Of a DNA stretch of 64,000 nucleotides, positions 47,701-59,500 are shown piece after piece. Below the pieces are notes generated by a model that saw only the letters and a list, made by a program, of their open reading frames with translations, searched no databases and was not told the origin of the DNA. How positions within the stretch are numbered: position 1 is the first letter of the stretch; the number at the start of each line of letters is the position of its first letter. The position numbers were made by a program, and so were the translations under genes. This stretch comes from Aptenodytes patagonicus (Eukaryota; Chordata; Aves; Sphenisciformes; Spheniscidae), in assembly GCF_965638725.1 (NCBI RefSeq), contig NC_134961.1, positions 5,796,641 through 5,860,640 on the forward strand. The letters run 5' to 3'.

Positions 47701-50577
47701 GCACAGCTGCCCCAGGAGATGGGTGAAGGTGACAGTGCTGACCAACTGAGTCCCGAGTGCGCCATTAGAGAAACACACTCACAAAAACAACTGTGCAGTG
47801 ATTCAGTGTTAGCAAATTGTGACAGTCAGCCTGACAGCGTGACCTCAGAAGCCTCTAACCATTGTATTCTCCCTCTCCCTGCCTCTCATTTCATGTAGTA
47901 CTTGTTGCATTCACTTGTTCTGTCCTGTCATAAACTAGTGGGAAGTCTCTACCTTCCATTTTTTTCTGTACACAGGATGATGAGTTTGGCAGGCTCCTAA
48001 TCTGAAGTAAATACTACTAATGCCAGGGAGATTTGAGTCTGGGTATGTTGTTACTGGTTTCCTAAGCCTGCATTTTGCCACCTTTCCAGCTTCATGGCAT
48101 TGGCAGAGGAGATGCGAATTGCCATCAGGAACGATGTAGAAGTTGGGAAACAAGGAACAGACAAGTGGAGGGCTTGCACAAGACCTGCCAAGAGCCAGCA
48201 GTGACAGGTTGACTTCTTTCGGTAAATCCCTGTCAAGCTCTTGGGCAGGACTGGTGTGAGACCTGTCATACACTGGTGTTACTTGCGTTGTGTGCAGTTC
48301 TGCAGCATAGGGTGACTTTAATCCGGTTGAGCACTTAGCAGGAAAAATGTATGAAATACAGTACAGGCTTGGCTACAATTGACGTGTTGATGGCGACACT
48401 ATAAGAAACAAGTAGAAGCTGCAAAGCTAAAAGCATCATGGAAGTATAAGCATGGTGAGCCTGGCCTCCCAGGCTGATCGGTGACCATGGGCTGGCCGTG
48501 GTGCACAAGACACTGGGCAAGGAAGTCCTGGAGAGAAGGACCATCCCCAGAGTGTTTCTGCCCCTTTCCCTGCCTTTTCCTCTTTGGGGACAGAGATGCA
48601 TGCAATCCCTCATGTCATCTAAGACACCACATTTCTGTCCTCTGTCAGACTGACCCGGAGTGGATAGAGGAGTATGTCATGTCTGCTCACCCAGTCAGCT
48701 GTCACAAAGTCAAAGAGAAAACAGCAGAAAGGGCTGACAGAAATGATTCTGTGAAATACTGTCAAGAATGAGGAATAAAATAATGTAGTGAGATGAGTGA
48801 TGTTCAGGGTCTGTTAAGCCAGACGGGGGCTGGACTGTGGGAATGAGCTTTGTCCTGGATTTGCTGCTAAAATCATGGTACATTGTCTTCCAGGTTGGCA
48901 GGTTGCTTCAACTTCTGCTGGGACATACCTGGTAAGGCAAACTTGCATGTTTAAAATATGTGTCATCCATGTCTTTACTTGCAAAGCGTGTGTGGGTTGG
49001 TGGTCAGTGTGGGCCCCTTCCTGATAGCGGTGCGTTGATGGGAATCAATTGCTACAAGCCAGATCCAGTGTGTCTTGAGCATGGAGGTGGATGGTAAGTG
49101 TCCTTCCCCTTCTTGCCTCCCAAGCAGAGAGTGGAGTGGGGATAGCTTCTCCAGGTCTTTGCAGGGCTTCAGTGCAAGCACATCACCAGGCAGTTCAATG
49201 AAGGTGACACCCACCAACTACACTCAAATCATCAGAACAGTCCATCCCACGGGCCCTCATGCTTGAGTGATGGGAGGACTCGCATAACCCTGAACTTCCC
49301 AGCTGTTTGAAGTACAGAGCTGGTACTGATATGGATGTTGCAGATGGCAACTACCTAGCATGGCAAGATGCAAGCTCTGGGTCCTAGGCACTTGCGTGTT
49401 TTCAGGCCAGATCTAAGCACAAATGGTTGCAGCTAACATGCTTGTCTGTATGCAATGATCACAAATAATGTTGTGCTACCATTGTAACTGCATGATAAGA
49501 TCATCTCTCTTCTCTCTTTCTCCCGGCACAGTGCTCCAGCTCCACTGTCAATGGTGAGTTTCTTTTCAAGTAATCTCCATAAGGAAGATTCAGACATGGT
49601 TCTGTATACGTATTCCTATCACAGTTCCTTTATCTTTGTCTCTCTCTCTTTTGGGGGGAATCAGAATCTGCCGTGTGTGCTTCAGTGAAAAGGTATGTGA
49701 ACCATCAGCAAATTATCTTGGCAGCATTTTCCTTGGGAGTGATACTGGTTTGTTGGGGATGTCACTTTGGGTAGCAGGAAGCCTCTGAAATCAGGTGTAG
49801 CATCTTTCTCCCCACGAAGTCCCAGGGTTGCCTGTGGGCAGGGAGGGCTCTAGTTGTGCTCATTGAAACAGTGAAGGGAAAATGCCTTCCTGGTGCTCTG
49901 TGACTGTGCAGGACAAAAAAAGGCAGGGCAAGTCCCTGGTGTGTCAGCCAGCCTGATGCGGTGGGGATTTACTGCTCTGAGAGCCTTGCCATTGGTGCTG
50001 AGCTTAGCTTGGCTAGTGGTAGGGGCCTAAGACTCAAACAGGTCCGCTTCAAGCCTTCATTGAACTTGATTTCTACCTAAGGGTCAACAATTTACAAGTA
50101 CCCTCTCCCTGCTCCCGAATGGTGCCAGCAAATAATTCTCATCATCTGTGTTGTTTGTTTGTTCCTCTGTATTTGTTATGTGGGCTGTGCCTCGTTGTTA
50201 CGGCTGCCTGGCATTGCTCCTGCTCCTTAATGCGTGGGCTGGACCCCTTTACACAAGAGTAGCTAATAGTTGTCCCTACTGCAGGTGAACAAAACTTCAG
50301 TGAATAAAAGCCTGTGGTCAGGGCCATTCATACCCCTTTCACTGACTGCCTAGGCTCGGGCAGCTGCATTCCATGCCTGCGTTTGCAGACATAGTGCTGA
50401 CGGAGTGCCAGCTCCCAGCCAGTTCTGCCCCCAGCTGCTGGAGGTCTGGGGCAGCTGGCATGGAGGTGATGTCTTTGCTTTTTCCCCACCAGTGTCAGCC
50501 ACGAGATGCTTGTTGAGATAGCCCGCGTCCAGGCTTCCCCCTGCAGCCTCACTTTTGGTCAATACGCCTGTGCACAG
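44752..50577 (+). CDS. MSLN: MSLN leader exon block: signal peptide, three small exons, CX8C exon (residues 1-72)
   Basis: Exons are 44,752-44,794, 48,894-48,931 (38 bp), 49,532-49,553 (22 bp), 49,665-49,692 (28 bp) and 50,493-50,577 (85 bp). Phases run 0-1, 1-0, 0-1, 1-2, 2-0. The start [20 protein letters not shown] looks like a signal peptide. The last exon ends [12 protein letters not shown]. Order, phases and even the 28-bp length of exon 4 match the leader of the minus-strand gene. The first intron (4.1 kb) holds only a short CCT repeat near 46,902-46,926. The start of transcription is not located, and a noncoding exon upstream is likely because an acceptor-like CAG precedes the ATG by two bases. 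Confidence 0.72.
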
Positions 50578-53500
50578 GTAACAGCAGTCCCCTTCTTTTC
50601 ATGAGCTAGTGTTTTGTTTTCTTTGACAATAGTGTAATTTCTATCTTAAAAGGAGTCCCACTGTTAGCTGTGAATGGAGTGGCCAAAGCCTTCTGCAGGC
50701 TTGGGGTCTGGGTTGTCGATGTTTCCCTCACAAGGCTGAGAGAAGAGATGGGGTCAAGTACACAGGGACGCAGGGACCATCCAGAGCACTGAGCTGTGGC
50801 AGTGTCACCTTCCCAGGCAACACGTGCTCTGCGTCATGAGGCTCAGGAGCGGCTACACCACCATGGAGGCCTGTCTTTTCCAAACCTCTCAAATGAGAGA
50901 GTGGGACAAAGGAGATTTCCAAAACAAATTGGCTCTTAAAAACTGGCATCATAGTGTTGAAACAAATCTCTGCATGAGAGTAACCCTGGTCCATTGGGGT
51001 AAACCACTTCTGAGCACAATAAAAAGCGGTTGCAGCGTGGAAAACATCATCTGGAATATTTCAGGTTTACTTCCCTTCCTGCTTTTGTCATTATCTCTAA
51101 GTTGCTGTGCTGCCACTAATTGCAATTGAATTGACAAAGATTTGTATTTTCCCATAAATGTTTCTAACAAAAAGATGTAATTTCTTCAGGTATTTGTTGG
51201 TGGGGTTTTTTGGGGGTTTTTTCATTGAAAAATGTTTCTGGAATGAGGAAGTTTCTTATGGAAGTTTCCACTTTGATCAAATGGCCATTGGGGTTTTTTT
51301 TGGTGGGAAATCATTTTGAATAAAGTTTTTTAAAGCCACTCTTTGCTTGGGGGGAGCACAGATTAGGTAACAGAAGGATCCAGCATTTGGAACTGGGTAA
51401 GTTTAGGCTTGCTTCAAGTCAGTGTAAGTTGGACTTTCTTCTGACTCTTCTGTCAACAGGTTTCATCACCTTGCGGTGCTGAATGCTCATGTGTAGGTGA
51501 GCTAGTGACGCAGACCTGAAGGAGATTGCATACTGCAGCATCTCTAAATACGACATGCCTTTTATTATCTCTATATGGATTTCCCCTTTTTTTTTTTCAG
51601 AGTGCTTGGCTCCAGGACCTTCAGGATGATTTCCTCATATCCTTATATTCTTGCCTTACCCCTAAAACTGCCAGTGCTATGGATCCGGAATACTCTGTTC
51701 TGTTCTTTTCCAAATATGATGCCAAGAAGCTTCTAGCTGCTCTGACTATGTTCAGCCAGCAGGTGGGTATCACATATCCAACTGTTTGTTCACCTGTAAC
51801 ATTAATGCCAGTGGAAGGCATTAATTAACATTACCAGAGAAAGGATTATTGCTAGGGGTGATTCTGTTCATAATGTTCAGATTCACATGGATTTCTGTTA
51901 ATGTTTGATTAGAAGTCCATATTCACTTGAATTCATGTGTTTCTTCGTGTCTCTTGCCTGCAGTTTTCTCATGTGCCTCTTTCTCTTGAGTGGAACATGA
52001 TCTTCATTAATGGCCTGTGGGAGAAGATGTTGCAAGTACCTGATATTGACAGCCCACCCGTTTTGTTTCAGTGGGTCCACGAGGGGCTTCAGCCGTTCCT
52101 GGTTGAGCCCAAGGTCTTTTCTTGCCTCCGTGCCAAAAACATACTGTGTGAGACATTTCGGATGATGTAAGTGCTGAACACAAACATTGTTTCAGTCCTG
52201 TGTTGCTGAGATAGGAAAGGGGCCCTTACTCCAGCCTCCCAAAGCAAGGGGCTAAACCCTGTAAGCGCTGTGAACTGATGGAGGCCCAGGCGGGGTCTCT
52301 GAGAAGCTCTCTCCAAGGCTTCGTAACATACCTCCTGACCCTGCAACTGGTCCTCTCCATCAGTCAATGCATGTGTAATGGCCCTGCTAGCACTGCGTTT
52401 CCAAAGCAGTACCGCAGGGTTGGCAGTGCAGCCCCCAGATGATTGTGGGGGCTGTTGTGAAGGGAAGTCACACTGGTAGCTTTGAAAAGGGATGTGATTG
52501 ATAATATCAGTCTTCAAGTAACAGCCATTTCTGTGAGAATCCAACCCTGTCAGGTCTGACTTCATCTGTGTTTGAGATGTCTGCCTTTCTTATCCATCTT
52601 CAGAGTCGCTGCCCTGAATGGCATATATTCTGACCTTCCAGTGGAAGAACAGAGAAATCTTTACACCGGGATCAAACACTATCTCATCCAGGATGGTAAA
52701 TGACTTGATTTTCTTTAAGAAGCAACAGAATGCTTTAAGCCACTGATGTTTGCTCTACATTAGCTGCAATCCATTATGGGGCTGAGGCTTCACAGACTTT
52801 TTTGTGAATTTGTGTTGCCTCTTCAATGGAAATAGGCTGGGAATATGACAGCCATAAGTGGTATCAGGAGTCATTTCCCTGGCTGAGGGCTTTATTAATC
52901 CAAGATTTTTATAAATCAGCACAGTCAATCCTATGCTGACTTACCTCCTGTGCAAATGGCATTTACTGCTTTTGTTATGAAAGAGCGGTGCAGGGTTTGG
53001 TTCTGAGAGCTAAAGAATTCAGCTCAGAAGTTAGCTCAGAAAGGGGACCCAGGTAAGACACTCCCCTGTCTCCGGGCAGTAGCTTGCATGCAAAGATTTA
53101 ACGTCCTGCAAACAGTTTTTTGGCAGATTTGAAGGGAGGAAGAGAGAGACTGGTGATGAAATATTTGGAGGGCTGTGAAAGAATGAGGCATCTGTCCTGT
53201 CCCCTGTAATCTGAATGCACACACGCGGATTTGAGGATAATGTGTGATCAGAGGCACTTAGGGAGCTCTCTGCTGACTGAGTTCTCTGATAGACTGAAGC
53301 CTGTTCTGCATTTGGAAATCTCCAATCTCCACTGATTTCCTGATACAGTGCAAGTCTGTAGTTTCATGGTGTCTGCCTGTTTTGCAGGGTCAAACCAGAA
53401 ATGCTACAGTGCAGCCGTTCCAGGTCTGAATTCCACTGCTTGGTTTGAAAATTATCTTGGATCCTTTTTGGAGCATGCTACTGTTGGAGACCTGCAGCTT

Positions 53501-56500
53501 TTTGGTGATGAACCAACAGTAAGTGCAGGCTTGTCATGGTGATGAAGAGCCTGCAGTGTGCAAAATACTCTGTGCCTGGGAGGTCGCCTTCCTGCCCTGA
53601 CCAAAATTCACAGAGATGCTGCTAGCAGGAACATTTCTCTTGTTTATTTATGGTGAACAGTCACTTCAGTTCTTAATTTTTCCCCCATCGTGATTTCTTG
53701 TGATAAGAGGCACTTGCACAGAAGTTGGTTTCACATAGGTAATTCTGCAGAGAGCAAACTGGAGTCAATAGGAGGAGCAAACCCAAACTTTATTTTAAGA
53801 CTGGACTGATGTCTGGGCCTGGTTTAGTGAATGACTGTATGAGGCCTGCATGTGTGAGCGGTGCTGTAGGGGCAGGGCCACGTCCTTTAGCAGCTCTCCC
53901 ACCTTTGTGCCTTACAGCAGTCATAGAGTGAGAAGCTTACCATGCCCTTGGAGTGCAAAGGTAAATAAAACAAGGTCCCAGTGTATGACTTGAAAACAAA
54001 AAATAAATTTCCTTACAACTTTAAAGCCAGGTGAAAAAACCCTTATTGCTTGAAGTGAGGTTTGTTCAAACTGCCCCAAATGACTGTCAGGATTAAAGCA
54101 TCCATCTAAATTATTTTGGTTTTTTTTTTTTCCCATTTCAACACCCTCAGCTTCAAAAATTTGCCAGGGATCCAGTCAATATACAGATGATCAGCAACCT
54201 CACCTTGCTCTGGGAGACGGCTGTGTACTATACCTCGCTACTGACCTCTGGACCTGATTTTCCCTTATCAAGGTACAGGACCTGACCTGACTTCCTACTT
54301 GACTTACGGTTTAGCATGGCACCATGACTTAGCAAAAGTTTGCTGAGTGGTGATTCTGATGGCTGCTTCCATGAAACCTTTAAAGCATTTTTCTGTTCCT
54401 CAAATAATTGCATTGCACTTCATCTTGGGGAGGGACAGACCACAAGTTCCAAATCTTGGGAAATGACTGTCATGCAGCGCCAGCCACCAACTAATGACCA
54501 ACAGTGCATCGTGCATGTTTTTGCAGTTTTGCATGATGGAGCAGTGCTCTCTGTAAACAGGAGCATCAGCATTGTCAGAGCTAAAATGAATCAGGAGAAA
54601 CATGCACTGGAAAAGAGCGTCCTTTGGACAAAGAGGAAAGATCTGACAGAGCCACTGTCTATCATACTGGCAACCTCTTCTCCTTGTCTTCCACCTGCAG
54701 TCTCCCAGACAGATTTGTTTGCTACTTGAGCCCCTCGGCAGTGAGCAACCTGAGCAGAGATGACGCTTTGAGCTTGGCCCAGAGGATCAGTAAGAACTGC
54801 CCATTGAACCTGACACACAGAGGAATAACTAGAGAGAGGGCTCCCTCCTCCCTGACAACAGAGGAACTGCAGGTAATCTCCTGTCCAGCCCCACAACTCA
54901 ATTCTTCATTCACCTAGGCAAAATTTGTGAGGGTTGAGGATTCAATTCTCATGCCTCCTCTTGTGTACACTCCTGTAGGTCACCTTTCTTTTCTTATTGT
55001 GGCATCTGCCTGGTGTTTCATAATCTGAAAATTCTCTGAGTGGAGGCAGTCCATCAACAGGCCTCATCACACAAGTTTGAGGCAGAAAGTCCAGTGATTT
55101 AAGACATCCAAAGGCTGTAGGATCCAGTAGGCTCATGTCATTGCTCCTCCGACTTTCTTTTCTGTCTGTGTGGGACCTTTTCAGGTTGCATCCTCTTTGG
55201 TGAGAAAGTTTGAGCATTTCCCTCCTGCAATCCTGCATGCGTTGGGCCAGGCTGCAGTTGGGCTGTCCATATCGGACATCGAAAACGGCATCAGTGATAA
55301 AGACCTTGAAGCATCTATTCCTGCCCTGGGTGAAGTTCGCGGCTGGAATGCTGAGCAGTCCAGCACTATTGTCAACAAACTGCTCAGCTCCGGCTATCAG
55401 GTACAAAGGATAGTGTCCACAAATGCACCTCACACCCAGTATAGCTAGCTGCCAGCAAATGGTGTTTGGCCCTTCATGTACTGATGCCTGCATGCATTAC
55501 CTTTCAGATCCTGGATGGACAGAGCCTGGCAAAGCTAGGGAGCTTGGTGGCTGGCCTCAACAGCAGCACGCTTCGAAGTCTGTCTCCAGAAGTGATCTTG
55601 GAAGCCATTAAGTTGCCTGAGTTTGTTCAGCAAATGGTGACCCTGCCCTCTGCTCTGAAAAGGACATTTGTGGAAAAGGTGAAGTTGTTTTTCTCTTCAG
55701 GCGTCATAAATTAGCAAAGCTCCAGTGACTCATAGCTAAGAACACTGGTTACCTGGGGCCAGGCATTGACACACACGCACCTGCACACCCAGACAGCATT
55801 CCCTTGGGGGTGTTTGTCATTGCTAAACAGAGTGTGCAGCAGGACAAGCATCTCAAGTCCCTATCACCGTGTCTGTGTAGATGTCCTTGGCTGCCAGCCA
55901 GCGTGTCAGCTGCCAACCAGTGTGTCCTGCTGAGCCTTTTGTGGACGAGGGCAGAAGAGACAGTTGTTTTATGGCGTGGTCCTAGAAACTACTCCCCACT
56001 GACTTGAAAAGATGCTCCCAGAGAAAGGATATTGTCATGGTTTGGAGCGAGAACATATGAGAAGTGAGGGCGGCTTAGAAAATCCTTTTTAGGGTAGACC
56101 GATCCTTCAGCAATGCGCTATTTCACTGCCCCCATGTGATTGTATAGGATTTGGACACCTCTCTGCCTTTTTTCTTGCCATGACTTTAGCCTTCAAATTG
56201 CCTGTGTAGCATTCAATTTTGTTGTTATTCATCCTCCCTCTAGTAGGAAAGACTCTGATCTGTGTTTGGCACCAGAGGCCCTGCCTATAGCATGTCCTGG
56301 GGCAATAAGGCTGCCAGGGCTCTGTGTGAAGCGTTAGGTGGATCTCATTCACCACAGGATTGTTCTGCAGTGTGCCTTTGGCAAGTTGAGACATTGTTTG
56401 GGTTGGCAGAGAGGAAAGATGTGTCCCTCCTTTCTGTCAGGTTAAACATTTTTAGGGCATAAGGCCAGGAGGTAGGAAACTGATAAGAGACTGAATTGTT

Positions 56501-59500
56501 CCCATTCATCAGGAACCCCAGGTATTAGCTCCAAGCAGCTCTCCTAGTCTGATGAATATGTCAAACGGGAAATATTTCATAGTGTTAGGTCTCTGAGAAA
56601 TGCCCAGATGATCAGCAAGGGAATTTGCCTGGCTTCTTTCCAGTTCGTCATTTCTTCTCCGGCAATTGTTTATTTTAGCCAGAGTGTTTGATACTTTTCT
56701 TTCTTAATAGATTTCATCCAGTGTAGGCCACCCTGCTGACCTGGTTAAATATATCCCTGATGCTCTGGCCAGCTACATTCCAAAATCATTGCTTGTTTTT
56801 GGGGAAGAGAAGCCCAATATTCAGGATCTCAACAGTAAAATGTGGACCCGAGAACAGGTAATATGCTAGCGGCTTGTGTCCTTCTTATCCCTCGGTGTCA
56901 GCCTTGGACTCTAGAGAGCTGTAAGTCCGCTCTGCACATCTGTCTGAAAATGCAGGTGAATGTTGCAGAAGAGCATGGTAAACCATTGACACTCTGGCTT
57001 TGCTTCACAGGCTGCCATGTTTTTCAGTGATGTGATAAAGACAGAGCCTGACTTCAGCAGGTAGCGTTTTTCTTCTCTCCTTCCATTTTCCATGTTTGTG
57101 TTTGCTTTGATGGCAATTTCTGTGTTACCTTTGGTATGTATGGCATGGTTCCCATGACAGATGGGAAATATCATGCAAACCCAAACACAGGCATGTAGCA
57201 TCAAGATTTACCAGGGTGTCAGCTGCAAAATATGCCCATAAGCCACACTCACTTTCTAAAATGATGCTGCTGGCTCAGACTGCACCTGGAACCTTGCTTC
57301 TGACTGCCTCTGTGGAAGGTGTTTCCGATCGGAGAATGTGTCAGTCTTCCACACTGCTATTCCAGGGATTAAATTTAGTGGGGCTGATAGATACGAGAGC
57401 TGACAAAAGACATATGAGATGAAAAATTCTGAAAACCATGATGTATATCTGGAAAAACAATGGAGTCGACATCAGTGTCCTGCTGATTTCACAATAGAAG
57501 CTTTTCCATATAGAAAGCAATTAAAGTTTTAAGGACTCCTCCCTGAGCTCTCCCAGGCTGTGCAAACTATGTTCAGTGATAAGGATCTGCACAACTCCAT
57601 TTCACTTTCAACATGTGGTATGTACTGAAAACACAGGGAGGAGACTGATCTTGTAAATCAGGATACAGCAGTACTACTTGGGGTGGAGGTCCCTGCATTT
57701 CTACTTCCAGTACGAGTCTCTAGATTATGTTTATTTGACCAGTGATGGCTTCTTGATCTCCCATATAGGTCAAGACTAGCAATTTTGAGGGGGTGGAGTT
57801 TGGAGAGCATTAAGGTTTGAGAACGGGGGAGGTTTATGCTTGCTGTATTTGTTATTACATATGTGGGAGATCAGCATTGAATTTTCTCCTGAAGTCCTTG
57901 CCCCTCCGATTTGCTTTCTGTAAATGTTCAGGCTTTCCCAGTCAGTCCTCCAAGGCTTCACATGCGCAGCTGCCAATGAGATGGAAGCAGAAAGATTTCA
58001 GGAGCTGGCCAAAGTCATGAAGAAGAAAAATGTCAAGCTAGAAGAAGACCAGGTCAGTTCCCATATTTCGAAATGCTGTGTTTGATGTTGTCATGAAGAT
58101 AGCAATGAGGATTGTTCAGCAAGAACAAAAACACTTTCAGCTTAAGGGAATAGAACAAATATAACTGGTCCTGGGTCTCCATCCCACAGTTCTGAATTTT
58201 CCAGAAGAGAGGAGAAGTCAAAACCCAGTTGGCTAGGTTCCTCAGGAACCAAAATCTCTGATTTCTGTCTTTTTCTCCTCCCGCGACCCCCCCCACCCCA
58301 CCCCCACACACACTTTGGAGCAGAGTAAAATCTTTATATTTGTTTTATTTTTTCTTATGTTTTCATGCTGTTTTCTTTCTCTGATGTAAACCGTGCTGTC
58401 CTTTCAGCTGAGTTGCTTAGTGAAGATGGTGACGCTGCATGGGATTCCCAAGGATTTAGATAGCTATCCTAAAGACCTGTTGCTGTTTTTAAGGTAACTG
58501 TGCTGTGGTTTTCATGTTGCTGTCTTAGTACTTAGCGGGAAAAAGAGGTGTTACTTTATAACCTAGCTGGTAATGACTAGTTCATATTTGATGTATATTT
58601 CAAACTTGTTCAGGCCTCCTTACAGGGGGAAAAAAAAATCAGATTGCAGAAAGCTTTCAAAAGGGTTTTGAGGTCCTTTCAGATTCAACCATCCATCATA
58701 TTAATATAAACAGTATGAAGCTCTTTTTAAATATATCTGTTTGGATATGAAACCAGTATGCGGTTTTAGTACTTTGTGGCCTCTGTGAATGTGCTTTTCC
58801 CTTACAACATCAAAGAAAACAGACAGTAGAGTGGATTTCTTTTTTCCAATAGCTACCCACTGTGGTTCTGTATCCAAATCTTGAACAATTTTAAGCTGAG
58901 TCTTACAACAGATTCCTTAAGGTGAAAATGAATTTTTAAAAAATGTGGACTAGGATCTTTGGGAAGAACAACCGCATAGAGTTTAGTCTGCGGATGTGGA
59001 AGATGTTATATTGGACACAGTATATGTTGCACCCTCAGCAAGTTTGCAGATGACACCAAGCTGAGTGGTGTAGTCAACACGCCAGAGGGACGGGATGCCA
59101 TCCAGAGGGACCTGGACAAGCTCGAGAAGTGGGCCCTTGTGAACCTCATGAGGTTCAACAAGGCCAAGTGCAAGGTCCTGCACCTGTGTCGGGGCAACCC
59201 CCGGTATCAATCCAGGCTGGGGGATGAAGGGATTGAGAGCAGCCCTGCCGAGAAGGACTTGGGGGGACTGGTGGATGAAAAGCTGGACATGAGCCAGCAA
59301 TGTGTGCTCGCAGCCCAGGCGGCCAATTGTCTCCTGGGCTGCATCCAAAGCAGTGTGGCCAGCAGGTCGAGGGAGGGGATTCTGCCCCTCTGCTCTGCTC
59401 TGCTCTGGTGAGACCCCCCCTGGAGCACTGCATCCAGCTCTGGGGTCCTCAGCATGAGACACACACGGACCTGTTGGAGCAGGTCCAGAAGAGGGCCGCA

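Noticed and set aside
54942..55493. Minus-strand open frame of 183 codons
   Set aside because: It lies antisense to the MSLN exon 55,185-55,400, which has clear splice sites and family motifs.
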